Assembly (NCBI RefSeq): GCF_026015985.1
Contig: NZ_CP110389.1
Location: 5,116,001 to 5,180,000 of the forward strand
Length of the DNA stretch: 64,000 bases
Direction of reading: 5' to 3'
Source: Rhodopseudomonas sp. P2A-2r
Lineage (GTDB): Bacteria; Pseudomonadota; Alphaproteobacteria; Rhizobiales; Xanthobacteraceae
A program made the position numbers and the translations under genes. Shown here in pieces: positions 18,453 to 28,258 of the stretch. Every line of letters begins with the position of its first letter. Within the stretch, counting starts at the first letter, position 1. Below the pieces are notes generated by a model, which searched no databases, was not told the DNA's origin, and saw nothing but the letters and a program-made list of their open reading frames with translations.

Positions 18453-19744
18453 GTTAGCGCCGATCCCACCCGTAGAGGCGTTTCACGTCGGTCTCGCCAA
18501 GGCTCACCTGCCTCGACATGGTCGGCCCACTCGCCCAGCGACGTTCGGATGCCCAGGCAGACTCCCCAGAATATCCAGATATAGTTCCAGAAGTAGACAG
18601 TCAGCCCCGCGAACATAAATATGATGAGCACGATGCTAAACGCCAGACGCATGCGAGCCTGAAGTGGACCCGTCTTCGCGGTATGCTTCCCGCCCGCGGC
18701 AATGGACGCGACATTGGTCAGGAACAGGAGGACGACCATCGGTACGCCATACCCCAATGAAAAGACCAACCAGATCGAGTCGATCGTCGCGTCCAGAATC
18801 TGATCGCCAAACGGACCGGTATGGCCGGTGATTGGGTTGTATGAGATGAACTGGAACGCCTTTTCCCAAATGAGAATACGATAATAGCCTGTCTCGGGAT
18901 CCAGTGTCAGATGGGAGATGATCCAGCCCAGAGGACTATCCGTCACGACGATCACGGCAACGAACAACGCGAACACAAACAACCAGAATGCGGTCCACCG
19001 TGCGGGTACATCACCCATGACCTGATCGTACGAATAAGCCGCAATGATCAGCATGAGGCACATGAAAGACGCCGATGACTGCGATAGCACGCACCCAGCC
19101 AAGCAGAGGCTTACCCACATGATTCGCCGCGCCGACGTCTTCTCCCAGAACAGCAAGATGCCGGCGACGATCGAGCAGAAGACTCCGAACAGAATGGGAT
19201 GGTCGAAGCTCGCCGTCGCCCTGATCATGCCGCCACGGAAGACGGGTTGCAGCGCGGGCATCCCGAATACCTTGCCCGCGATATCATGGGTTATCCAGCT
19301 ATTGGTAACATTGTCCCCGAGCGCCAAGACCAACGCCGCCAGCATCAGGATCTTGAGGATCCGAATGAACGTCGCGAGTGAGCGCACATTGGTCAAATAT
19401 GCGCGGCCCGCAACATACCCTCCAAAGAATTCCAGGCTCACGGCCCCGGCCGTCGCCAAATAGGTGAAACCGTGGGAATAGACGGAGACTGCGATACCCC
19501 AGGCAGCAGTCATGGCGGCGAACCAGTCTGCCACCAGGAAGCGGCGGTTACGCCGCAACAACAGGAAAAGCGCGGGAATGAGGAGAATTGCGACTCCTGC
19601 CCTTCCAACTGTAAACTTTCCTCCGGCAATCTGAACCTGCATTTCCCAAGCAGGCAGGATCATTCCTATCAGCAGGAGCCAGATCGCAACGTCATGCCTC
19701 TCACGTTTGACATCCGAGCGATGTCGAACACCCCCGAGCGACAT
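18449..19744 (-). CDS. Wzy-like O-antigen/EPS polymerase, multi-pass membrane protein
   Basis: The 431-residue protein is hydrophobic almost throughout, with about ten to twelve membrane segments beginning at IWLLLIGMILPAWEMQVQIA. The WzyC/O-antigen ligase-type region is recognisable in GYYRILIWEKAFQFISYNPI followed by TGHTGPFGDQIL and DSIWLVFSLGYGVPMVVLLF. It would polymerise lipid-linked repeat units in the periplasm. It is one of two polymerase or ligase-like genes in the window; the other is at 51589-53573. Confidence 0.8.
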   Translation of the reverse strand: MSLGGVRHRSDVKRERHDVAIWLLLIGMILPAWEMQVQIAGGKFTVGRAGVAILLIPALFLLLRRNRRFLVADWFAAMTAAWGIAVSVYSHGFTYLATAGAVSLEFFGGYVAGRAYLTNVRSLATFIRILKILMLAALVLALGDNVTNSWITHDIAGKVFGMPALQPVFRGGMIRATASFDHPILFGVFCSIVAGILLFWEKTSARRIMWVSLCLAGCVLSQSSASFMCLMLIIAAYSYDQVMGDVPARWTAFWLFVFALFVAVIVVTDSPLGWIISHLTLDPETGYYRILIWEKAFQFISYNPITGHTGPFGDQILDATIDSIWLVFSLGYGVPMVVLLFLTNVASIAAGGKHTAKTGPLQARMRLAFSIVLIIFMFAGLTVYFWNYIWIFWGVCLGIRTSLGEWADHVEAGEPWRDRRETPLRVGSALT

Positions 19745-19834
19745 CGCGGATGGTTCAGATGAAGCCCGACCGAGTGGGAGCGTTGTGCGATCATGACCAC
19801 TCCGTTCCCACCAATCGCGATATCATCACCGGGC

Positions 19835-21314
19835 TCACGGATTCCCGCCTCCGATTTGCCTCGCCGTGATGACTAACTCTGGCGACATCAATAGATCGGA
19901 AAAGCTGCCGGCCCTCCCGCGAAGCCCAGCGAATGGCCTACCGTTCACTCCCTTTGTTCGCTCCACCGCATAGCCCGCCGATCGACACCAGTCGTGGACT
20001 ATAGCGGCCGACGTTCTGTGAGCGCGCGACGTGGCAAAGTCAGGCGAGCTGAACAAATGCCGATCGCGAAGATTCCGTCGAAGCGCTTGAGCGCTTAGCA
20101 TATTGGGGCATTGCACGACGATGGACGCGCCCGGATCGCACACAGATCGAAGGAGCGAGATGATCTGAGGTGGATTCTCCGAGAGATGGAGCACGTTGAG
20201 ATACAGTACGCAATCGAATTTTTCGGAGCCAAGGCTAGAGCATGCTTCTTCCAAACTTCCCTCGACTACGCGCACACCGTTTGCGACAGCGTTTGCCGCA
20301 CAAATCGCATCAAGAGGAATGGCCGTGACATCTACGCCTCGCTCGGTCAGCGCAAGTTCGTTACCCCCGAACAATAGCCCACCGACAAGACGCGTTTCAC
20401 CGACGGCGGGACTGCGGAGAGAACATCGCTGCTCCGGGGCTCGTAGTAGCCTTTTGAATACAATCCATTAGTAAGCCTGGTATCAGTGTTGACAAGCGAA
20501 ACGGAGTGTTTTCGGTCGCGCTCAATCGTCAATAGCGCGGTCAGTTGACGTTTGAACTCAACCGATCCGATGCCAATGAGTTTAAAATACCTGTTTGACA
20601 TGTGATGGACAATGAAATCATCGACATGCGACACGGGAATTAATTTTTTCATCCCGCACTGGGTGTATGGGTCCGTCGCAGCAGTACAAAGAAGATCATA
20701 TCTCCCTTCATGCGGCGCGACCAAATAGCCGCCAGAACCTATTGCCGCCTTCAACTGCGATCGTGTGAGAACGTAGCAAGCGGCATGTTCATTGGTGAAG
20801 TGCGCGAGGACATACTCCCCCGTGATCGAACGGACGCACAATCCCAATGGAAATACCCCTGCCAATCGGGGTAGTTCACATGGCCATCCGCATCTTGCTC
20901 AATGCGCAGAAAGCCGGGGATCTCGTCCGGAGGCAGCGCCTGGGATACTTCGAGGAACGCGCGGATATTCCGTTCCGTAACGAGAATGTCATCCTCAGAA
21001 TACAGGAAAAGATCATATCGGTCGACATTCTCAGCAAACAGCTTCTTGTGCCCGAAAGGCAATGACCACGGGTTCTTGGTCGGCAGCCCCACCAGACAAC
21101 GGACGCCATCACCAGCGTTCTTGCTAACGTTCGAGAGCACAACAATATCGACGTCGATCGTCATCGAGCGATAGGTCGATATCAGTTTCTGAAGATATTG
21201 GTCATTGCCGGTCCCATAGCTTGCGACAGCGACAAGCATACGGATTGATCGCGCCAGATCAGGCCAGGCGCCGGCAGTCATCACCCTTAAGGAAACAGCC
21301 ATCCCCGGAACCAC
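19835..21314 (-). CDS. glycosyltransferase-methyltransferase fusion, two frameshifts
   Basis: Three reading stretches form one protein of about 493 residues. The N-terminal part (LVAVASYGTGNDQYLQKLIS; DLFLYSEDDILVTERNIRAF) is a GT-A-type domain with an EDD metal-binding motif. The middle continues the GT domain (LCVRSITGEYVLAHFTNEHA). The C-terminal part is a class I methyltransferase: SVGYCSGGNELALTERGVDV as motif I, then FDCVLYLNVLHLSENPPQII. Adding one base to CCC at 20843-20845 joins YFHW to GLCVRS. Adding one base to CCCCC at 20364-20368 restores the GxxSGG motif. Several starts are possible (21314, 21302, 21239). It may transfer and then methylate a sugar, possibly as a chain cap (inference). 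Confidence 0.72.
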
Positions 21315-21470
21315 TCGTTCGTCTCACCAATTAACTAGATTATTAAAGCTATTAATCGGGCGTGAAAAGCGATAATTTAATCAAGCGGATGAAATTTAAT
21401 GGCAACATCGAGCATTTGCGCAAGAGTCAGCTGTTTTCCTTAGCATTTTCATAATATAGAGGATTAACCA

Positions 21471-22739
21471 ATGCTGCGAATTGCTTTATATCCGCATTCG
21501 ATGGAGCTGGGCGGGTCGCAGCTCAATGCGATTCAGTTGGCAGGCGAGCTACGGGACCGCGGACACCAATTGACGGTCGTCGCAGAGCCAGGTCCGCTGG
21601 TTGCGCACGTGAGGGCATTGGGACTGGAGCACGTCGGAATTCCATCCCATCGGCGTCGTCCCGATTTCACCGTAGCCCGGATGCTTAGCCGACTCGTGCG
21701 GGAGCGAGAGATCGACGTCGTTCATGGCCATGAATGGCCCCCAATCTTGGAGGCCTTTGCCGGACCTGGCCTGAGCGGATGTCCGGTGATCGGGACGGTG
21801 ATGTCGATGTCGGTTGCGCCCTTCATCCCGAAGAAAGTGCCTCTGACGGTCGGCACCGAACTGATCCGTCAGTCGGCCCTGGCCGCGGGTCACAAACAGG
21901 TCTTTCTCCTGGAGCCGCCCGTGGATACCAGCGCGGATAGCCCATTCGTAGATGGACACGGTTTTCGCGAGCAGTCCGGTATCCAGCCAAGCGAGATTTT
22001 GATCGCGATCATTTGCCGCCTCGTTCCCGATCTCAAACTAGAAGGCATCTTGTCGACCTGCGATGCTGTGGGCGAACTTTGCCGGGCAGGGAAACCTGTA
22101 CGGCTTCTCATCGTTGGGGATGGCAGAGCAAGGGCTGAAGTCGACCAGCGAGCGGCCAACATCAATTCGTCGGTCGGTCGCGAACTCATTATGCTGACCG
22201 GGGAACTCTCAAACCCTCGCCCCGCCTATGCGGCTGCCGATGTGATCGTCGGCCAGGGCGGTTCGGCGCTGAGAGGCATTGCGTTTGCCAAGCCGCTCCT
22301 TGTTGTCGGCGAGAACGGCTTCAGCGAACTTCTTACCCCCGAGAGTTGTGCGACGTTCCTGCAGCAGGGTTGGTACGGACTTGGTCCTGGTTCACTCGGC
22401 GGAGGCCCAGCCGCCATCCGCCGTGCGCTCGAAGGCTTGGTGGATTCTGGCCAAATGCGTTCCGAGCTCGGAGAGTTCGGCCGGAATCTGGCGGAGAGCC
22501 GCTTCAGCCTCCGGCAGGCCGCAAAAACGCTCGAACGCGCCTATGCGGCGGCCATCGAACAACGGGACCATGCGGGCAGCAGGCTTTCTGAAGCCGCATG
22601 CTGCGCGACAGCGCTTGCGGCCTACAAGATCAACCGAAAATATCAAAAATGGCTGGGGACCGCGCGGGTCGACGACAGCAACTCGCGTAGTCGGGTTGCG
22701 GCCGTCCTGAATCAAGTCCGCGGTAGCAGAACTCCCTGA
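21471..22739 (+). CDS. glycosyltransferase family 4
   Basis: This 422-residue GT-B enzyme begins MLRIALYPHSMELGGSQLNA, the GGxxxxxxxLA acceptor-domain motif. It continues with HEWPPILEAFAGPG and the nucleotide-sugar domain LIVGDGRARAEVDQRAAN and AADVIVGQGGSALRGIAFAK. A CE-x7-E-like end (ELLTPESCATFLQQ) is degenerate. GAGG lies upstream of the ATG. It is an isolated plus-strand gene between minus-strand operons, with its own AT-rich leader at 21330-21470, so it is probably transcribed alone. Confidence 0.85.
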   Translation: MLRIALYPHSMELGGSQLNAIQLAGELRDRGHQLTVVAEPGPLVAHVRALGLEHVGIPSHRRRPDFTVARMLSRLVREREIDVVHGHEWPPILEAFAGPGLSGCPVIGTVMSMSVAPFIPKKVPLTVGTELIRQSALAAGHKQVFLLEPPVDTSADSPFVDGHGFREQSGIQPSEILIAIICRLVPDLKLEGILSTCDAVGELCRAGKPVRLLIVGDGRARAEVDQRAANINSSVGRELIMLTGELSNPRPAYAAADVIVGQGGSALRGIAFAKPLLVVGENGFSELLTPESCATFLQQGWYGLGPGSLGGGPAAIRRALEGLVDSGQMRSELGEFGRNLAESRFSLRQAAKTLERAYAAAIEQRDHAGSRLSEAACCATALAAYKINRKYQKWLGTARVDDSNSRSRVAAVLNQVRGSRTP

Positions 22740-22789
22740 TCCCTATCTTCTGTAGGACAAACCTATGTCGCCGCCTTATGCAACCGCGG

Positions 22790-23929
22790 TCAGCGCTCGA
22801 CCTCAGCTCTGAAGGCCCGAACGACCTCAAGCTGATCGGATTTTTTCATCTGCGCATAGAGCGGGAGGAGTATCGAGTGTTTCTGGGCCCGCTCGGATTG
22901 CCGCAGCGTGTGGCGGGTCTCGGCATCGCGATAGGGAGCCTCGAGATGTGAGCACATGATCCCGCGCCGTGTAGCGATCCCCTGATCGAGCATATTCTGC
23001 ATTACGGCTTTCTGATCGAGCCTATCGGGAAGTCCCACGCAATAGCTCTGCCAGTTGGAGCGTGCCCAGGCGGGTTCGTACGGCAGCCGCACGCCCTCGA
23101 TGTTCCCGAGCAATTCGGCATATGCCGATGCAAGTTTGCGCCGGCTCGCAATGATGCCTGACAATTTCGCCAATTGCTGCCGCCCGATGGAGGCCTGCAC
23201 GTCAGTCATACGATAATTGAATCCGACTTGTAGATAATTCTCGAAAATGACCTGCGACGCACCGTGGCGGACCGTGTCGGGCACGCTCATCGCGTGTTGT
23301 CGCAGCAGCTTGAACTTGCGATCAAGCTCCGGGTCGGACGTGGTCAGCATACCGCCCTCCCCAGTGGTAATGACCTTGCGTGGATGAAACGAAAAGCACG
23401 TAATCCGACCGTGAGCCATTCCAATCCGCTCCCACTCGCCGCCAATCGAGATCTCGCTCCCTGCAGCACAAGCGGCATCTTCAATCAGAACGATGTTGTG
23501 CCGCCGGGCAATATCGACCAGAGCGGACAGATCACAAGGCATGCCCATCTGATGAACAGCAATGATGGCGCGCGTCCGGCTGGTGATCGCCTCTTCGACT
23601 CGCACGGGGTCAATGTTGTAAGTATCCGGGTCGATGTCCACGAATACCGGTATGGCACCAACATATCTGACGCAGTTCGCTGTCGCAATAAACGAATGGC
23701 TAGCGGTGATAACCTCGTCGTCCGGCTCGACGTTGGCGGCAACCAGCGCCAAGTGCAGCGCGGTGGTGCAGTTCGACACCGCCGTCGCATAGCGTGCACC
23801 TACAAATGCTGCAAATTCGCATTCGAAGGCCGCCACTTGCGGGCCCTGCGAGACCCAGCCCGACAGAACGGCGTCGCGAGCAGCGTCGGCTTCTTCTGTT
23901 CCGAGAAACGGCAAAGCGATTGGTATCAC
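22790..23929 (-). CDS. DegT/DnrJ/EryC1/StrS aminotransferase (sugar-nucleotide)
   Basis: The PLP-dependent fold is clear: LSGWVSQGPQVAAFECEFAA, NCTTALHLALVAANVEPDDE, IVLIEDAACAAGSEI, and the Schiff-base lysine in CFSFHPRKVITTGEGGML. The last region, LQVGFNYRMTDVQASIGRQQ, is a family hallmark. I take GTG 23929 as the start because it overlaps the epimerase stop (GTGA); this gives 379 residues. It would aminate a keto-sugar nucleotide, probably that made by the coupled epimerase/dehydratase-type enzyme. It differs clearly from the second aminotransferase of the same operon, so two amino sugars are likely. Confidence 0.88.
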   Translation of the reverse strand: MIPIALPFLGTEEADAARDAVLSGWVSQGPQVAAFECEFAAFVGARYATAVSNCTTALHLALVAANVEPDDEVITASHSFIATANCVRYVGAIPVFVDIDPDTYNIDPVRVEEAITSRTRAIIAVHQMGMPCDLSALVDIARRHNIVLIEDAACAAGSEISIGGEWERIGMAHGRITCFSFHPRKVITTGEGGMLTTSDPELDRKFKLLRQHAMSVPDTVRHGASQVIFENYLQVGFNYRMTDVQASIGRQQLAKLSGIIASRRKLASAYAELLGNIEGVRLPYEPAWARSNWQSYCVGLPDRLDQKAVMQNMLDQGIATRRGIMCSHLEAPYRDAETRHTLRQSERAQKHSILLPLYAQMKKSDQLEVVRAFRAEVER

Positions 23930-24930
23930 GACGCCAATGCCTCCCGTCGATCTTCTTTCACCAAAGCACCGTGCTGTGCGCGCCACCAATCGACCAGTTC
24001 GCGGAGGCCCTGCTCAAGGGGAATGGAAGCAACGAAGCCAAGCTTCTGTTCGGACTTTGTGGTCGACGCAAGACGGCGCGGCACCGGATTGACAGACCGC
24101 TCGGGCCCGAACTCCGGCACCAGATCGCCGCGCCCCATGACGGACGCCAGTGTAGCTGCGAGCTGGGTCAGACTCGTTTCGGTCCCGCTTGCAATATTGA
24201 ACACCTCGTCAGAAACCTTGGCCTTGGCCCCCAGGATGTTCGCCCGAGCGACGTCGCGAACATGGACGAAGTCCATCGTCTGCTGACCATCGCCGAAAAT
24301 GATGGGCGGAAATCCGGCTTCCAGGCGTTCCATCCAGCGAATGAGGACTTCGGTGTAGCGGCCGTGGATGTCCATCCGATCCCCGTAGACATTGAAATAG
24401 CGGAAGGCGACGTAATCGAGCCCATACATGTCCTTGAATGTACGAAATAGACCCTCGTTGAACGCCTTGGCGGCGCCATAGAGCGTTCTGTTATCGTACG
24501 GATTCTGATGCTCCGTCGTCGGGAATTCACTGGCCATCCCGTACACCGACGCCGACGAGGCAGCGATGACCTTCTCGATCTTGTGCTTCTCGCACAGTTC
24601 AAGCAAGTCGAAGGTCGCCTGCACCATCACATTCATGGCCAGACGCGGTTCTACCGCACAATGTGTGATCCGTAGTGCCGCCTGATGGAAGACGATGTCC
24701 GTCGCTTGCACGAGCGCGCCCATAAGCTTCTGATCGCAGATGTCTCCCTGAACAAGTCTTACAGGGCCCCGCGCCATCGCCCGGCCCAGGTTGTCTGCGC
24801 GACCGCGAACCATGTTATCGATCGCAACGATTTCGATGCACTCTTCATCGCAAAGCAGGTCGACGATGTGAGACCCAATGAATCCGGCACCGCCAGTAAC
24901 GAGTACGCGCTTTCCTCTCAAGCTTACCAC
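23926..24930 (-). CDS. NAD-dependent epimerase/dehydratase (GalE-like, extended SDR)
   Basis: The protein begins RGKRVLVTGGAGFIGSHIVD, the GxxGxxG dinucleotide-binding motif. The active site is ASSASVYG, with the Tyr-x-x-x-Lys pair in TLYGAAKAFNEGLFR; FRYFNVYG and MDFVHVRDVARAN follow. I choose GTG 24930 with GGGAG upstream; an earlier ATG at 25080 would run into the preceding gene. That gives 334 residues. The likely reaction is 4-epimerisation or related oxidation of a UDP-sugar. It is coupled to the aminotransferase downstream. Confidence 0.87.
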   Translation of the reverse strand: MVSLRGKRVLVTGGAGFIGSHIVDLLCDEECIEIVAIDNMVRGRADNLGRAMARGPVRLVQGDICDQKLMGALVQATDIVFHQAALRITHCAVEPRLAMNVMVQATFDLLELCEKHKIEKVIAASSASVYGMASEFPTTEHQNPYDNRTLYGAAKAFNEGLFRTFKDMYGLDYVAFRYFNVYGDRMDIHGRYTEVLIRWMERLEAGFPPIIFGDGQQTMDFVHVRDVARANILGAKAKVSDEVFNIASGTETSLTQLAATLASVMGRGDLVPEFGPERSVNPVPRRLASTTKSEQKLGFVASIPLEQGLRELVDWWRAQHGALVKEDRREALAS

Positions 24931-24974
24931 GGCATTCTCCCGTTCGATTGTTTTTCTGGAGGTGACATTGCGGC

Positions 24975-26105
24975 TCACGCCGCTTCGGCCATCAGGAATT
25001 TCTCGAGTACCGAAACTACTTTCGCAGCCTGTTCTGCCTTCAATTCCGGAAACATCGGGAGCGACAGAAACTCTGCACACAACATCTCAGTCACAGGCAG
25101 ACTGCCCTCACCGCCGCCAAGGTGGGCATAAGCCTTCTGAAGATGTACGGGTACTGGGTAGTGAATGCCGAAGCCTATTCCCGCGGATTGCAGCGCATCA
25201 AGGGCGGCGCCCCGCTGCGGCAGCCCGACGGCATAGACATGATAGACGTGCCGACTGTGGTCTGGCGAGACGGGGCGCCGGCACGGATAGCGACCGAGGA
25301 GCTCGTGATATCGGGTTGCTGCGCGCCTACGCGCCTCGGTCCATTCCTCGATATACTTCATCTTCACGCTCAGGACCGCACCCTGGACACCATCCATGCG
25401 ATAGTTGAAACCGGGAACGACGTGATTGTATTTGCTCTCCTGACCCCAGTCGCGCAGCAGGGACACCCGCTTGGCGGCAGCCACATCGTTCGTGACAACA
25501 GCGCCGCCCTCGCCAAACGCGCCCAGATTCTTGCCGGGGTAGAAGCTGAAACAGCCGAAGTCTCCGATCGAGCCCGCGCGCCGGCCTTTGTATTCTGCTC
25601 CATGAGCTTGAGCAGCATCTTCGATCACGATCAGGCCATGCCGGCGGGCGATCTCCATGATCGGATCCATGTCGGCCATCAAACCGTGAAGGTGGACCGG
25701 CATGATCGCCTTTGTACGGGGTGTGATCGCGGCCTCTACGAGACTTGGATCCATCGTCCAGCTTGCCGGATCGACATCCACGAAAACCGGCGTGGCGCCG
25801 CTGTAAAGAATGGCTGCCGTGGTCGCCACGAATGTCAGAGAGACGGTAATGACCTCATCGCCAGGACCGATATTCGCCGCCACCAGCGCAAGGTGCAACG
25901 CCGACGTGCCGCTGTTCACTGCACGGCAATGAGGGACCTGGCAATAATTGGCAAACCGCCCCTCGAAGGCCACGACCTCCGGCCCGAGCACAAAATTGGT
26001 ACTCTCCAATGCCCTCAGGACCGCGGCTTCGATCTCTGGTTTAATCTGGCGGTATTGCGCTTTTAGATCAAGAAAAGGAACGGGGTCGTTCACGCCTGCA
26101 CCCAA
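24975..26105 (-). CDS. DegT-family aminotransferase, WbpE/WlbC-like
   Basis: The 376-residue protein begins with NDPVPFLDLKAQYRQIKPEI, typical of the 3-amino-sugar branch of the family. It contains NSGTSALHLALVAANIGPGD, LIVIEDAAQAHGAEYKGRRA, the PLP lysine in CFSFYPGKNLGAFGEGGAVV, and FNYRMDGVQGAVLSVKMKYI. Next to an NAD-dependent 3-oxidoreductase and a hexapeptide acetyltransferase, the simplest reading is 3-amination of a UDP-HexNAc-uronate, as WbpE does in Pseudomonas. The assignment to a specific sugar is inference. Confidence 0.85.
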   Translation of the reverse strand: MGAGVNDPVPFLDLKAQYRQIKPEIEAAVLRALESTNFVLGPEVVAFEGRFANYCQVPHCRAVNSGTSALHLALVAANIGPGDEVITVSLTFVATTAAILYSGATPVFVDVDPASWTMDPSLVEAAITPRTKAIMPVHLHGLMADMDPIMEIARRHGLIVIEDAAQAHGAEYKGRRAGSIGDFGCFSFYPGKNLGAFGEGGAVVTNDVAAAKRVSLLRDWGQESKYNHVVPGFNYRMDGVQGAVLSVKMKYIEEWTEARRRAATRYHELLGRYPCRRPVSPDHSRHVYHVYAVGLPQRGAALDALQSAGIGFGIHYPVPVHLQKAYAHLGGGEGSLPVTEMLCAEFLSLPMFPELKAEQAAKVVSVLEKFLMAEAA

Positions 26106-26186
26106 TCGTTTAATAAGTCATTTTTAAATTAAATCACACAATATAATATAAATAAACAAAAATCTTTTTATATACTAAGCAAGCGC
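26106..26186. promoter_or_regulatory. AT-rich island inside the sugar-nucleotide operon
   Basis: About 75 bases of very AT-rich sequence (ttaaattaaatcacacaata; taaataaacaaaaatctttt) separate the acetyltransferase stop from the aminotransferase start. Most other genes of this operon overlap or are close, so this gap may hold an internal promoter or H-NS-type site (inference). Confidence 0.4.
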
Positions 26187-26696
26187 TCAGATCTCACTAG
26201 CGTCCAGCTCGGCGCCAGCCCGCTCCGTCCCCGTGCTAAGGAGAATGCGAGCCGGAACACCAACGACAGTCGTGTTCGGAGGCACATCGCGGGTCACAAC
26301 GGCGCCGGCCCCGACGACGGCCCCTTCGCCGATCGTCAAGCCGCAAAGAATGGTGACATTGGACCCGATCGATGCCCGGGTTCCGACCCTCGTATGTACC
26401 ACCAGCCAATCGGCAGCGCTCTGAGGCCGCCCATCCTCGGTCGTGGCGCGCGGAACCTTGTCATTCGTGAACATGACGCCGTGCCCGACAAAGACTTCGT
26501 CCTCTATCGTGACCCCCTCACAAATGAACGTATGGGACGAGATTTTGCAGCGGGCACCGACGGTCGCTCCCGCCTGGATTTCCACGAACGTTCCCAAACG
26601 GGTCTCGTCGCCAACCGTGCAACCATAAAGGTTCACCAAATCGGGGTGAAAAATACGTACGTCCTTTCCAAGTTTCACGTCTTTCGAGATCGGCAT
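26187..26696 (-). CDS. hexapeptide-repeat acetyltransferase, WbpD/WlbB-like
   Basis: The 169-residue protein is a left-handed beta-helix acyltransferase with repeated [LIV]Gxxxx hexads (CTVGDETRLGTFVEIQAGAT; VTIEDEVFVGHGVMFTNDKV; TIGEGAVVGAGAVVTRDVPP). Size, layout and neighbours fit the acetyl-CoA-dependent N-acetylation of a 3-amino sugar nucleotide in the cytosol. It overlaps the flippase gene by 22 bases. Confidence 0.85.
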   Translation of the reverse strand: MPISKDVKLGKDVRIFHPDLVNLYGCTVGDETRLGTFVEIQAGATVGARCKISSHTFICEGVTIEDEVFVGHGVMFTNDKVPRATTEDGRPQSAADWLVVHTRVGTRASIGSNVTILCGLTIGEGAVVGAGAVVTRDVPPNTTVVGVPARILLSTGTERAGAELDASEI

Positions 26697-28219
26697 TCTA
26701 CACTCCTATCAAACATTCCGCCCCTGCTCGGCGGAGCGAATTTTTGCGTATTGCGCCTGTCAAACAAGCGATTCAATCGCCGGTCCCACAATCCGTTCGA
26801 GGCGTTCGCAATCTTCTCCAGGAGAGGATGCCGGGTAACCGTCATACCGGTCAACCACGCCCCAGCGGCACAAGCGGATCCTGCGGCCAATCCCGACACC
26901 ATGCCGATCTCGTCGAGACTGATCATAACCGCAAACAACAGAGCTGCAATCGACGACATCAGCGACACGAGCGCGCTTTTCCACAGCGCAGCGAACAATT
27001 CGGACCAGGTCAAGCCCAGCCGTTTGGCGATGAACCCGATCGCAACCGCGGCCTGGAACGGGAGCGTCACGAGCATCGAAGCAGCCACCCATGTCACGCC
27101 CCAGAACGATGCCGCGAAGACGAGACAAAGCGAGGGCGGCAGTGAGATGAGCGAGGACAACAATGCATCATGAACCCTGCCGGCAGCCACCAGAACCGGG
27201 TAAGTGAGGCATGCCGCGAACAACGCGAGATATCCAATGCATATCAATCTCACTAACGGGACGATCTCGAGCCATGAAGAACCGAGCCAAATCAAGATTA
27301 TCGGCTCAGCCATGATCGCCATGAAAGCCAATGACGGCCAATACACCGCGGTCAATGACCGGATCGCATCAAGATAAATTAGACGCAGTTCGCCGCCCGC
27401 GCCAATCTGCTGAAAAATAGCAGGCATCATCACGGGGCCAAGCACCTGCCCTATGAGCTTGTCGAAGACTTGAGTTACGCCGAGCGCGCGGCTGTAGAGG
27501 CCAACCGCACTAAAATCCAGAATGCGTGCTAGAAATATCTGGGGCGCAAGATTGTAGAAAACGTTGATGAGACTAATTCCGCTCGAGTAAAGGCCAAACC
27601 CCATCACTTCTGTCGCACCGGCGAGCGAGGGCCGGAACAGCTTGATGTCCCGCCGCGCGGTCGCCAAGAGCGCGGCGAGAACGAAATTGCCCGCAACGCC
27701 TCCCCACACAGGCGCCATGAAACTGTAGTGCAAGGCGGCCAAAAGAATGGCCACGATCATCGAGGCTGTATTTGCAATCAGGTTGCAGACCGCCAGCTTG
27801 CCAAATTGCATTTCTCGCCGGTATAGCGCCGTGATCGTTGCCGAAAAGGGCGTCAGGACGAAACTGATTGCAGCGACTGCGAGCCCGGTGCCTAGACTTT
27901 CCTGGCCATAGAACCTGGCAATTAGCACGCCTGCTACAACAACTGCCATCGTAACGGCGACAGAGAACATAAGCGTGACGGTAAAGGCAGTGCGGACGTC
28001 GGCTGCGGACAGCGCTATCTTCTGAATCAAGTAGTTCGCACCGCCGATTTCTTGATATGACGCACTGATCACCGCGAGGATCGCGCTGATGACGGCATAG
28101 ACGCCGAATTCGGCCGGAGACAGCAGCCGCGAAAGCACAGCCATGGCCGCGAAAACAAGCAGAATGCTTCCGTACCGCTCCAATGCCGAGAACAATACCG
28201 ATCTATGCACTGAGCTCAT
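26675..28219 (-). CDS. wzx: Wzx-type oligosaccharide flippase
   Basis: The 514-residue protein is a multi-pass membrane protein of the MOP/polysaccharide transporter family. It begins with LERYGSILLVFAAMAVLSRL followed by LSPAEFGVYAVISAI, the typical N-terminal Wzx signature, and has around twelve to fourteen hydrophobic segments. It would flip the undecaprenyl-linked repeat unit to the periplasmic face. It lies within the sugar-nucleotide operon, 39 bases after the oxidoreductase. Confidence 0.88.
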   Translation of the reverse strand: MSSVHRSVLFSALERYGSILLVFAAMAVLSRLLSPAEFGVYAVISAILAVISASYQEIGGANYLIQKIALSAADVRTAFTVTLMFSVAVTMAVVVAGVLIARFYGQESLGTGLAVAAISFVLTPFSATITALYRREMQFGKLAVCNLIANTASMIVAILLAALHYSFMAPVWGGVAGNFVLAALLATARRDIKLFRPSLAGATEVMGFGLYSSGISLINVFYNLAPQIFLARILDFSAVGLYSRALGVTQVFDKLIGQVLGPVMMPAIFQQIGAGGELRLIYLDAIRSLTAVYWPSLAFMAIMAEPIILIWLGSSWLEIVPLVRLICIGYLALFAACLTYPVLVAAGRVHDALLSSLISLPPSLCLVFAASFWGVTWVAASMLVTLPFQAAVAIGFIAKRLGLTWSELFAALWKSALVSLMSSIAALLFAVMISLDEIGMVSGLAAGSACAAGAWLTGMTVTRHPLLEKIANASNGLWDRRLNRLFDRRNTQKFAPPSRGGMFDRSVECRSRKT

Positions 28220-28258
28220 CGACCCCCTCTAGGACTATATCAAAACTGCAAGGACGCA

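Noticed and set aside
23264..26066. Long plus-strand frames opposite the epimerase and both aminotransferases
   Set aside because: Antisense shadows; conserved catalytic motifs all lie on the minus strand.
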